Below are positions 22,001 to 32,817 of a stretch of 64,000 nt of DNA, piece after piece. Location of the stretch: assembly GCA_037952775.1 (NCBI GenBank), contig JBANAY010000001.1, positions 4,030,001 through 4,094,000 on the forward strand. Reading direction: 5' to 3'. The translations under genes were made by a program, and so were the position numbers. The stretch is from Clonostachys chloroleuca. Lineage: Eukaryota; Ascomycota; Sordariomycetes; Hypocreales; Bionectriaceae. Each line of letters begins with the position of its first letter. Positions within the stretch are counted from its first letter, which is position 1. The notes under the pieces are model-generated. The model searched no databases and was not told where the DNA came from. It saw nothing but the letters and a program-made list of their open reading frames with translations.

Positions 22001-23831
22001 CGCCAGGCATTTACTTGATCTGGGAGCTACATTCGGGGACAAAGATATGCAGAAATCGTTATGCCGGGCGGCGGAGTTTGGAACCACGTCTATGGTAGAA
22101 TTACTGCTTGAGAGAGGCGGAGACATCGAAACAAAGGACAAAGAGGGCTGCACCTTGTTAATTTTGGCAGCTAAAAATGGGCATGAGGATACTGTGAAGT
22201 GTCTTGTGGAGAGGTCCGCCAAGATCGAAGAAACAGACGAGCTAGGCAGGACCGCTTTATCATGGGCTGCAGAAGATGGAAACCTAGAGACGGTTGAATA
22301 TCTCCTCGAAAAAGGCGCTAACCCTGGTTCGACTGATCTTGGTGGCGGGACGGCTCTGTTGTGGGCTGCCGGCAAAGGACGTGTCGACGCTATGAAGTGC
22401 CTTTTCGAGAAATCCCCCGCTGTGATCAAATCTGCAGATCACGATGGACAAAATGGTTTCCTATTGGCTGCTTTAGCTGGTCAGGTAAAGTCCATGGAGT
22501 ATCTGCTTAGCATTTCTGATGACATGCTAGGCTCGGTGGACCTGCTGGGAAGGAATGCTCTATTGTTTGCTGCCATAGGCGGCCATGTCGACGCTGCGCA
22601 ATACTTGTTGGAACAAGCCGATACTCTGGTTGGCTCAGTTGACAACAGTGGAAGAAATGCCCTATCGTGGGCGGCCGAGAATGGGCAAAAAGACCTCATA
22701 CAACATCTTCTTGAGAAGGACATCAACGTTGAGTCTGCAGATTTGGCTGGAAGGACTGCTCTATCATGGGCAGCCGAAGCTGGACAGATCGATATTGTTG
22801 AATATCTTCTCGAGAAGGGTGCTGAAGCCAAGTCTGTAGATAGCAGTGGTCGGACGGCCCTATCATGGGCGGCTGGGAGAGGACGCACATCTACACTCAT
22901 CTCCCTCGTTAGCATGGGTCTCTCAATCGGTTCGACGGACAATGATGGCCGGACGGCTCTTTCATGGGCTTCGGGGAATGGCTATGAAAGCACTGTTAAA
23001 TATATTCTCGGCAAGGGCGAGAAGATTGATTCGACTGATAATAAAGGCCGAGCTGTCCTTTCCTGGGCTGCTGCAAGTGGACATGAAAGTCTTGTCAGCT
23101 ATCTTCTCGACAAAGGTGCTGAGGCTGACTCCGCAGATGGAGCCGGGCGGACAGTTCTGTCATGGGCTGCAGGTCACGGACATACGAATGTTGTGAAAAT
23201 GCTTCAGGCAGCTGGAGCCAACATTAATTCGGTAGACCAGCGAGGCTGGACGCCGTTATGGTATGCCGTGGCGGGAGGACACGAAGATGCTGTAGTTCAT
23301 CTGACGATGGATGGCTCCGATATCAAATGGTTAGATCAAGAGGGCCAGTCACTTTTGAAACAGGCACTTTCGGGACGCAGTGAGGGTGTCGCGCTACAAC
23401 TCCTTCGAAAAGGGGCCAGCGTTGACACTCTGTCGAAGCCCGGCCGAAGTCTGCTCTCTGAGGCTTCGGGAGAGGGGAATGCGGACATTGTCCGCTTTCT
23501 ATTAGAAAATGGAGCAAATATGGAATTCAAGGATCAAAGTGGCAGGACACCTTTGTCTCTGGCTTCAGGAGGAGGGCGTCAAGACGTTGTTCAACTCCTT
23601 CTCACAAAGGGTGCCAATACAGAGCTGGCAGATCACCAGGGCCGGACGCCATTGTCATGGGCCTGTTGGAAGGGGCACCAGCCAGTCGTGCAACTATTGG
23701 TTGACAGCGGCGCCGACAAAGATGCATCGGATGACCAGGGTCGAACTGCTCTATGGTATGCTGACTTCAGTAATTTTGGTGAGGAAGGACCAATTGCGAG
23801 AATACTTCGAGATGGTGCCGGTAGTATATAG
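19080..23831 (+). CDS. PNP - NACHT - ankyrin (22 repeats) NLR-like protein, frameshifted
   Basis: Residues about 1-320 form a PNP_UDP nucleoside-phosphorylase-type domain ([52 protein letters not shown]). NACHT follows: Walker [10 protein letters not shown] (about 418), Walker [11 protein letters not shown] (about 517). From about residue 857 there are 22 ankyrin repeats, several sharing GRTALSWAA, to the stop at 23831. The frame breaks at C5 19411-19415 (one base short; upstream GSP, downstream DGNGGVV) and at G5 20042-20046 (one base extra, between PNP and NACHT). Allowing for both, the protein is about 1583 residues. If the second break is genuine, NACHT-ANK would be a separate product, perhaps from ATG 20106. 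Unusual residues: the ribose-binding EMEAAG motif of PNP relatives reads ETGVTG, and the Walker B acidic pair DE reads ND. Probably an immune-type receptor with an altered enzyme module. Confidence 0.85.
21650..23828 (+). repeat. ankyrin-repeat array, 22 units of about 99 bp
   Basis: Twenty-two consecutive 33-residue units; units 7-16 are the most alike, with recurring GRTALSWAA and YLLEKGA. The DNA periodicity also opens long antisense frames (for example 21752-22429), which are artefacts of the repeat. Confidence 0.9.
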
Positions 23832-24385
23832 CATTATGAAAAGCTTTAATTATTCCGCTTTGACCAGTCTATGAATCTAGGAATACGTATAAATAAAAGA
23901 TCATTGTTGGGAACTATATCTTAGATGATTTTTCCCCCCAATCTACGTCAATTCTGATCACATTGAAGTATCAAATGAGAGGACCCTCTGGATAATGTTA
24001 AATCCTCAATCATATTGGGTTCAGCTGAGACCGTCGGCTCCATTTTGCATGGGCCGGACTTGTCTACGTTTGGCCAATCCTCGTATTAGAATCAAGGAAT
24101 TTCAGCCTGGCCAAGAAGAGAGGATGCCACCCCAGCGGATGACTTGCTCCTTTAGGGTCTTAGGCACATTATGCCTCTCATGTGATCATGGGTAGACATG
24201 GAGTGGTTGCTGACTTTGCAACCCAAGCCTGGCGCAGCCAGCAAAAATCAATAGCTAGGCATGGCAATCCTACCTGCCAAGACTCTCTCAAGGCTTGCTA
24301 TGCCGCAAGGGCTGATCGCTAGGCTCTAGTAAAGAAGATCCACTTGATCCTCAGAAAGTAACCAAACTTAGTCCATTTCTTAAGG
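23832..24385. other. intergenic region
   Basis: About 550 bp between plus-strand genes; A/T-rich just after the stop of the ankyrin gene. No gene recognised. Confidence 0.4.
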
Positions 24386-25829
24386 ATGCCCCAAACACAA
24401 GAAAAGTGCGGCCCAGCGCTGGGAATTGAACTCGATGGAGACAGAGCATTGTACTGGCCAGGCGATATTATAACTGGGCATGTTTATCGACAGGCTCCGA
24501 CCGTTTGTCCAACAGTTACCGTCAGGATAATGCTCCGTGGACGAGCCAAATCAAAGACTATTGTGACTGGGTACTAAAACAGCGAATTTCGTGGGGACTT
24601 CACGCTCATTAACGGTCTAAAAACTATGCAGACTTTATTTAGTGGGCCGATTCATATTGCAGCTGATGGCACAAATAAATGGCCCTTCTCCGTCCACATA
24701 CCGCCTCGTGTCGAGCTTGGAGGAGACAGATACTGCACGGAGAGCTTCCTATTCATTGAACCTTCCTCAGTCGCACAGGATGAACTGCCTCCTAGTTTCG
24801 AGGTAACATGGAAAGGCGGCTTTGATGAAGCCTTTGTGGAGTATTATCTCTGTCAGAGCCAATTCTACTACACCAGCAAAAACGGAGCGCGCTCGCTCTG
24901 ATTGCTGTGCCTAATTGACTATATAGCCTGTCACTGACACCAACAATCTCGAAGCTGGTTTGAGGCTAGATGCAAATGGTTCCAGAGGAACCTACACTGC
25001 CGTTAAACCGATACGGATCCTACGTTTTAATCCGGAACCATCTATTACGAGCAACAACCTAAAAAGACATGACACAGAGTTGACCGTCCCTTCCTTCCAT
25101 CTTGAGCCCAGCCTAAAGAATGCCAAGCTATCCAGATCCCAGAAGGTGAAAAAGGTGTTCGGCACTCCTTCAGTGCCGTCATTGACTTCCAAAGTGGAGT
25201 TTGGTGCACCCACAGTCATCCAAGCAGATGATCCGAATCCTTTCCAATTTTCCTTGAGGGCCGTTCCTCAATGGGACCAGTTCAGCAAGAGCCTGCGTGA
25301 CGTGCCGCAGAGGTTGGAGCTTACGAGCCTGCACATCAATATTTGGACCATTGTGGAGGTGAAAACTGAACAACGGCGGCTAGTTGGAGGCGGCGAAGTT
25401 GGTTGGAGATTTGCCACCAACTTGGACACAAGTAAAGCTCTCAAATCGCTCTCCTCTCCCATTGAATTACAATGCACCAATGACAGCCCCACGATCGACG
25501 TCGGCAAAATGTTCAAGCTTGGCATCCCGCTATATTTAACACATCCGGCAGACAGTTCATGGGATGAGTTCGTGCGCCCTGGGGTCGTTACATACAATAT
25601 CAAGATAACCAACCAGGTCAGATGGGAGATGGAGCTCAGGATAGCTGGAGAAATTGCAAAGGTCGATGGCAAAGGGGATCTGAAGGTGCTGTGGCCTCCG
25701 CGTGAAGCGTTTTTGCGCCCTCCAATTGGTATTTCAGCGGGCAGCGATCAATCTTGGGTGGCCCCCGAGAACGACAACCCCCCAACCTTTAGGGAAGTGC
25801 AAGAAGAGGATCGGCAGACAGGGACATAG
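24386..25829 (+). pseudogene. arrestin-like protein, interrupted
   Basis: The N-terminal part reads as a fungal arrestin N-domain: GIELDGDRALYWPGDIITGHVYRQAP, then VTVRIMLRGRAKSK, GPIHIAADGTNKWPF and AFVEYYLCQSQFYYTSKNG. An in-frame TAA at 24575-24577 splits it, with the same frame and the same homology continuing on the other side. After about 24890 the frame changes twice; a short ALALIAVPN segment in one frame is followed by PVTDTNNLEAG in another, which runs to 25829 with typical arrestin C-domain content (PIELQCTNDSPTIDVGKMFKLGIPL). Allowing for two one-base losses gives about 481 codons plus the nonsense codon. Intact relatives are trafficking adaptors for ubiquitination of membrane proteins. 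Neither break is explained by an intron I can find. Confidence 0.75.
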
Positions 25830-26780
25830 CCAGTGACAAGTAACTTAGGAGAGAAGTCTTAGTCTCTAAGTTATACTTACCTAGTTATCGACATAATCCT
25901 TTTGAATTATAAGATTTGTGAAGCTGAGTGAAACGATTCAAGTAGGTCGGCCTAATAATGCGATGTGTATGAGAGAAATGAGCAGTGACTGAGTAAAATC
26001 CTACTTCGACCTCTAGAAGCATGCTCTTTTTGCATCAGTAAGAGAAACCCAAAAGTGCCCTTACGTCCAAGAGCATTCAATTTGCAAAATAGCTGAACAG
26101 ATGAGTACAAAAACCTGGCTGCTATGCGTTGTGTAAAATTATGGTTGATGTTCTAAGCCATTCCCGCTGTTAGCGCATGAACATGGAAGCTAAACGCGCT
26201 AAATTAGAAGCTAGCAATTAGCGAGTAAAACGGCCGAGACTGGCAGAGTTTAGGCAATTGAAGATAGGAGCTCCATCAAATAACGGCATCCTCTAGGCCA
26301 GCCTGACGCAGGCTCGGCACATTTACTCTATAATAAAGACTATCCAAGCAAGCCTTTTCTTTTTCTGACTTCCACACTTTTGCGAAGTGCACAAACAGAT
26401 ATCTCTTAGGGTCGCTACATGATAGGAGTAGGTAAATAGGTATGTAAGGGTTTAATCAGAACCATTCAACAGAAAGTGATAAAATGTAAAAAAATTTATA
26501 CGAAAATATCGCTTGAAATCAAAAATAAATTCAGAAGAAGGGACTTATTGCCTGGGAGATCATCAACACCAACGCATCAAGGCTCTTTGTAGGATGCGAA
26601 GTATAGGGTAAGAACACCTAGAATGGGTACCAGGGCAAATATCTCAACCAAAAATAAGCCATCACGTGCTTGATGTCGCAGCCCAGCCCAAATCGGGTCG
26701 CGTCCCCATTGAATGCGATATTGAAATACCTCTGGGTCCCCGCTTTGCTTTCAGCCATCAGGATCGAGGCTATTTTCCTC
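25830..26780. other. intergenic region
   Basis: About 950 bp. Around 26165-26235 there are several close GCTAA/TTAGC words in both orientations, of unknown meaning. An open frame from 26670 joins in frame to the AAA gene start at 26781, but its extra 37 residues look unlike the family. No other gene. Confidence 0.4.
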
Positions 26781-29706
26781 ATGAGTCGATACCCGATTCC
26801 AAATCACAGGCGCCCACAAGGCTCTCCTGAGGGCCGGGCATACTATGATGGCCCAAGCTCGAGGCGACGCGGGGGGCATGATGACGGCTATTCAAGCGAC
26901 AGTCATGACGACGATATTAGATCAGCAAATGCAAGTGAAAGCGAGGGACGTTATTCGCGTGCTCCGCCCCCCGTTCTCGAGAACGAAATCGCCCGCAACA
27001 GCGCATCACCACTATTGACTGGCGGGCTGAGCTCTGCCGGATTCTGGAATTCTCAACGGACGTTTCTGATGGAGAGATTCTAGATCATCTAGAAGCATCG
27101 CTGCAGGAGCTTAAAGATGCTAGGCTCCATTACGGTTCTCAAGGCACTGTTGGTCCGCCCCGCGCAGAGATCCTCTACACCGTCCACTGTGCCAGATCCT
27201 CCAGACCATCCTCCACTTTGTACAGAGAGCTGCACAGCTCTGGCGAGACTGCTCAAGATGGCTTGCATCTATTAGGCCGAGTCGCCGTCACCAACTTGGA
27301 GCTCCACCTGGAACGCAACAAAGATATCGCGTTCATCGTATACAAGGACTTCGAGTGTTGCGGTGGTCCTGAGCCCGAGATGAAGGATCACGAGGGAGAC
27401 AATGACGACCTTAACATGTATTCGCAATTGTTGAAAGATGAATCTATTGCATTTGTATCTGGGGCAATGACAGATGTGCTGTCGATGCTTGGAAACCGGG
27501 CATGGAAAGAGTCTCAGCATCCTCAATTCATGGCTTCCATCCACAAGACGAAGAACAAAAAGGTCGATGATGTCTCCGACAATGATCCTGACAAAACCAC
27601 ATATCCTTATTTATGGTGGTTTCACAGTCGCCAAGATGTCAAGGAGGCAATGGAGCATATCAACCGGGAATACGTCCCCTACCTATCCGCTTTCAAGGAC
27701 TACGTTGAAGAGAGAATGTCCGGCGAATGGAAACGCGTGGACAGGTTGATGTCGAGAAACAAAATCACAGCCAAATACCTCCGCTATCTATACGTATGTG
27801 TCCCTAGAAACCACCCGCTTGAAGTCCGTAGTACTAATGAAATCGCAGCCTCCCGGCGAGGTGATTGTTTCTAACCCTGATCGAAGTCCTCACCTAGAAC
27901 TCCGAGGTTTTGAGGTATCGGATACGATAAGGGCAAGGGGGAGCACCGAGACTGAGATCAAAGTCTGGTCTTGGGCATTTGATGGCAATTTTCAGCTCTC
28001 CATAACTGATCTCCCGATATTTGCATTGCCATCAGAGACGGAAGCTTTTGATATCAAGTCCCTCGAATTTTATCCCAAGAGATTTGCGAGACCTGGGATA
28101 GTCGACACCCTCCGAGCCCGGGGTAGGTTCTTCTGGAGATGCCGCTATCGGAATTACGTTTCATCCAAGACGAATGGTGATAGCGACGTCCATTCCTCGG
28201 TAAGAAATGTATAATGTGAACTATTTAATAGCCCTTTAACTAATTGAGCTCAGGCCGAGTCTTCACGTTATATGATAGACATGGAAACTTACAAGCGCAT
28301 GCATCCAACTCAGGCATCCCAGTACCGAGATGATCTCGGGAATGAGAACATGGAGCAAGACGAGCCACCACTGGGCGACAAATTTTATATGTGTCTTCCA
28401 GTTCACATTATTGGCTTTAATATGCAAAATAAAGAATGGGGTAGGGAATCACCCGATATCCTTCTTGACATGTTTGTCACAGCAAGGCTAATCCAAGTCA
28501 GTAAAACTCGAGGTGCAGCACCTGGAAGATGTGCGCTGGAATAAGAAGGCTTTCGAATATCTTGTGATCAATAAAGAGACAAAGGAGCTTATTCGCGCAG
28601 TGGTCAGCAATCAACTCAGCGTAAAGTCTAAAACTGATCTAATTGAAGGCAAGGGAAGCGGGTTATTTATGCTACTTCACGGGTAATGATAGTCTTGATC
28701 GTTTTGACATGTCAAACTGCTAACCACCATTCTCAGTGGTCCTGGAACAGGAAAAACACTCACAGCAGAAAGGTATTTTCCTCTTTACCTGACTTTTTGG
28801 ACCCCTTAACTGATCATTTAAAGTGTGGCTGAGATCGCCCAGCGACCACTTTACAGAGTCACATGTGGTGATATCGGGACAAAAGCAGAAGAGGTTGAGA
28901 AGGTAGGAATGAGAATTATTGAACCTCTACTCCAATTGATACTGACTGTAGCTAGTACTTGGCAAGTGTTCTACTCCTCGGAACTACCTGGAAATGTGGT
29001 TTGTAGCTCCTCTGTCCCCCATTCAACAAATTTTCCTTAACTTTTATCTAGTTGTTCTCCTGGACGAAGCAGATGTGTTTCTAGAGCAGCGATCTCTGTT
29101 AAACTTGGAGAGAAATGCTCTCGTTTCAGGTAAGCTACATGTCTCATTAAAGGGGCTTGAGTATACTAATAGAAATAGTCTTCCTACGGGTCCTCGAATA
29201 CTACAACGGTGAGAGAGTATTTGGATCTATCTAGAGAGTACTGTTACTAACGCCTCATAGGGATCTTGATTCTGACGAGCAACCGTGTAGGAACTTTCGA
29301 CGAGGCATTCAAATCACGCATCCAGCTCAGCCTACACTACAAAAACCTTGACCAACACCAGCGACGAGAGATTTGGAAGAACTTCATTGGGCATCTGGAC
29401 GAGTTTCAACAAACGCTGGAGGCGGGGTTGACTGAGCCAGAGAGACACACAAAGGTTGGGTACGGGATAGATGTTGATGATTTGAATAAGAACCTAGAGG
29501 AGCTATCTAGGCCAGCTCTGAACGGAAGAGACATCCGCAACGCCCTTTCCACCGCTCGACAACTCGCGCTGTACCGCCAACAGCCATTGCAGTACAACCA
29601 CTTACAGGTCGTTATGGGTGAGGTGCAGAAGTTCGATGACTATCTCCGAGAGGTGCACAATGGATACTCGGAGGATGACATTCAGCGGGCTAGAGAGAGC
29701 CGTTGA
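26781..29706 (+). CDS. AAA+ ATPase (fungal DUF7025-AAA type), two frameshifts
   Basis: Nine exons: 26781-27792, 27848-28199, 28254-28682, 28737-28772, 28824-28912, 28956-28998, 29052-29128, 29179-29208, 29261-29706; introns 43-55 bp. The disordered N-terminus (MSRYPIPNHRRP, rich in Arg, Asp, Ser) is followed by a coiled segment (DGEILDHLEASLQELKDAR) and a central DUF7025-like domain. The ATPase has Walker A GGPGTGKT (encoded across the intron at 28683-28736), Walker B VVLLDEADVFLEQR, sensor LILTSNRVGTFDEAFKSRIQ and a helical lid. The frame shifts at C6 26967-26972 (one base short) and A4 28503-28506 (one extra). With both allowed the total is 837 residues, as usual for these proteins. AAA proteins remodel other proteins using ATP; the substrate of this widespread fungal family is unknown. 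Intron phases and conserved blocks agree throughout, so error is more likely than decay. Confidence 0.87.
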
Positions 29707-30392
29707 GTCTGTGTGGTCATGGCCTTGAGTTTTAATATGTGTTTCATAGAATCATCGGATATATTCAGAAATAGCCGGGCTCTAGAGGTGAAGGTACACT
29801 GAGATAAGGTATTCCGTCTTCTGGACCATCTATCTGTTTCCTATCTGACTGCATCTCGCATAAGGTCGCCTGCTCATTTGATCCGTAAACTTATACGGCG
29901 TTTCAAGACGGCGTTCAAGAGCTGTCACTTGGTGGCTGCGGCTCGACCCAGGCAATGCCTTTCTCGAGTGGATTTCGAGTGCAAGGGTCATTGGGCGAAG
30001 TATAGTTAGACTGATCAATCGGTTGCCAAAGGGCATGTCAGCCTTGTCTGCTCTATTTCTCGTGTCGGTTGCATGGTTGGCTGCATAGCGACTAAGTTGC
30101 GATGCTAACTGAGGTTGCGGCATAGGATGGGGCAGGAGTTATGCTAGTGATGGCCAACTTTGATCCGACTTAAGCGCATTAAACATTGGGCTACTTCTTC
30201 TTGAGTCTCTGGAAGAAAGCATGGAACGCTGTCGTGCGCAGGTCGTAGTATAAATTGAAAAAAGAAAGTGCTTGCGATTCGAAGGAACGCTCTTCTTAAC
30301 GTAAGGCGTCTTCTAATTGCAATGTCAATTTCATGGACCTATCTGACTTGATGTTTTGCTAGAAGCTCGAGGCACTATTCCCGCCATTTCTT
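29707..30392. other. convergent intergenic region
   Basis: About 690 bp of 3' flanks of the AAA gene and the disordered repeat protein. A minus-strand frame at 29830-30123 shows no family content. Confidence 0.4.
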
Positions 30393-32350
30393 CTAGAGTC
30401 TTCTGACTCGGGTAGAGATACGCTCCGCCCGTCTGGATACGATCCGGGCTGCCCCCTGACCAAAAGACTGGATTTTGTTTCCCTTCGAGAGATTTCCCAG
30501 TGAAGAGTGCATAGATTCAGGAAATGAATCCAAATTGAATCGTGCCGGGTCGGGGGGCAAATCCGCCATATCGGACTGAAGCCTGGTGAAATCTCCGCTT
30601 TGATCTACTGATGAAGGAAGCGGAGATCTGGGCCTTGTACGAAGGCCGCGTAAAGTAGGGGAAAGAGTAGAACGACTGATGGTGGCATCTTTGGAGGGCT
30701 CAAAAATCCCGATATCATGGCTTTTCGAGTTGCTACTTCTTGGTCTAGGGTTATGGTCGAACCAAGGAGGCCTAGGGGAAAAAGTAGGTGGCCACTCTTG
30801 GCTGGGAGTATCAGTAGTAAAGAGCCGCATCGGCAATTGGTTTTGCTGTGCAGCTTGAAGCTGATCAATCGTGTTCTTGACAAACATGTGCGCCTGCCGA
30901 ATAGACTGTGCCTTCACTTGATTTACCACTTCTTCTGGGACCTGATCCCGGCCACCGTACTTTACGGTGGTCTCCTGGATCACCCTAGCAAAGACATCTC
31001 TTGCTGACTGGTGGATTTGCATTTGTACGGGATTTAGTTGCCTGTGTGGAGGCGAATTATCACCAAGACCAAGGATACGGTCATAGTGTTCCAATGGCTC
31101 AGATGGTTCAAATGGGTTTTCTTCGTATTCTGATTCGTATTGGTCCAGTTTATCATCTGTGTAGAACTCAGAGTCTTCATCATCTGACTCGGGCGATTGT
31201 GCGTTATGAACTGGACGTGCATGCTCTCTTGCCGTTCGAATGTACTCCTGTGCAAACTCTGCTTTTGTACCGGATGTATTGCCAATGATTGGCGGAAGAG
31301 ACTCGCCATCGGGCGATTGTGCGTTATGAACTGGACGTGCATGCTCTCTTGCCGTTCGAATGTACTCCTGTGCAAACTCTGTTTTTAAACTGGATGTATT
31401 GCCAATGATTGGCGGAAGAGATTCGCCAGGGGAAGAGGAAGAAACAGAGCGAGGAGAAGGACTACCGGAACTCGTTTCGAGTGGTACACTAATATGAAGA
31501 TCCCTGCTAGAACGAGGAGAAGGAGCATCGATTTGAAAAAGCCTAGAGTCATTGCGACGAAAGATCTTGGGGCTCTGACCCATTTGAGGCTCGACATCAG
31601 GGAAAAGGCGAGCTGCATTCTTCTTCCCCAGTTCAGCAAGAAGGCGAGCGAAATTTGCCTGCTGGCCGGCCGTGGAATCTTTCGAGATTGTTTGAGGTAC
31701 TGAAACGTCGCCACCTGACCTCTTGTGGTCAGTGTGACGGACTCCGGCAGTGTTAGGAAAGGAAGAGGAAGCATGCTCCACCCCAATGTCGGCGGCACGG
31801 CCATTCATACTCATAAACTCCTCGAAAACATCATTGGCATTGCCAAAGTTGAAAGCTCTATTAGCTCCGGAAACGCCCTCATCATTTTGGCGAAGATGGA
31901 ACCCATGTCCCCTCAATCTTCCATTCAGAGGGGTCGTCATTATCGGATTGTTTAACGGGGCCTCCACCTTTTGTGATCTCCCTCCTGCCCCCCTTGTTCA
32001 GCGTACGTCTCTTACGTTCCTTTTGCTGCCGATACCTCCGTAGCTGATCCTGTATTGTCCCTAAAGACTGCGCTACTTTTTGATCCGAGCTGAGAGATTG
32101 GTATGTATGAGGTATTGTAAGTCGTCTCGGTGAGGGATTCCAGGACCCTGCGCCCCCGATTTGCTGTTGTGGTTGGCGAGCCTTATTTTGACTCGACCGC
32201 TCGGGGGGACTTGGCGAACCTGGGAAACCACTATGGTCTCCTTTCCAAGTCGCCAGCGAATGAAGCACTGACTCGGATTGGGCCCAAGTCCGCTGGTTTC
32301 TTGGTTGTATTTAATTCGGATCGAACACGTCGGGGTGGGACGTTTGACAT
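30393..32350 (-). CDS. large disordered protein with 40-residue duplication, unknown
   Basis: A continuous frame from 31967 to 30393 (524 residues) is certain as an ORF and is Ser/Pro/Glu-rich, with the segment FNFGNANDVFEEF, an acidic patch (SDDEDSEFYTDDKLDQYESE), a helical region (VVNQVKAQSIRQAHMFVKNTIDQLQAAQ) and a basic end (SRRAERISTRVRRL). A coding-like stretch continues upstream in another frame to about 32268 (LGTIQDQLRRYRQQKERKRR) and to an ATG at 32350 in a third. Allowing one extra base at the A4 run 31885-31888 (T4 on the plus strand) and one near 32281 gives 651 residues. If those breaks are real, the start is within 31967. It looks like a nuclear or scaffold protein; no known domain is identified. 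Confidence 0.6.
31191..31430. repeat. 120-bp tandem duplication
   Basis: Two head-to-tail copies, 31191-31310 and 31311-31430, differing at only a few positions. Each encodes a 40-residue unit containing SLPPIIGNTS and EFAQEYIRTAREHARPVHNA in the disordered protein. The near identity implies a recent duplication. Confidence 0.92.
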
Positions 32351-32817
32351 CCGGTCGTCGGTACAGCGCGCCTCGCTGAAGTGGTGATCGCGTACGGAAG
32401 AATCGATGCGTGGTTCAAACCATGTTCAGATCTAGTCTCGCATGCATAGCGCGTGTCGGATACGTAGTTTGTCGCAACAAGACAGCGTCTTTTTTGCGAT
32501 TGGGATGGACCGTAGTTGGGAGTTGGGAGTTGGGAGGGAGTGTTCGAGGCTTGGACTGCTCAGCCTGACGCGGGGCTGAGCAAGCTTGGCCTGGCCGAGG
32601 TGGTACCGTAGCCTTGGGCGGGTCTTGCAGTCAATAATAAGCCCCTTGTAGGTTACATCCCAGCCAGCAAGGCGATTCCTGTCTGCCTTATGCTTACTCA
32701 GAGGAGATGTGTTGTGCAGAAGACCCATGCTCGGTCCCCGCATATCCTGATAAAGTACCAGCGATTTTTCCCAAGCTGTATCGTTGCTTAGAGTAGGTAT
32801 AAGGAACCAACCAAAAA
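32351..32817. other. divergent promoter region
   Basis: About 470 bp between the disordered-protein gene (minus) and the PNP gene (plus). A GTTGGGA word is repeated three times at about 32515-32536. No operator identified. Confidence 0.4.

Noticed and set aside
21752..22429. 225-codon antisense frame over the ankyrin array, with others at 22481-22942
   Set aside because: Periodic shadow of the repeats on the opposite strand; no family signature.
26670..26780. Upstream in-frame extension of the AAA gene to ATG 26670
   Set aside because: The extra 37 residues are hydrophobic and unlike the Arg/Asp-rich start typical of the family; the ATG at 26781 fits better.
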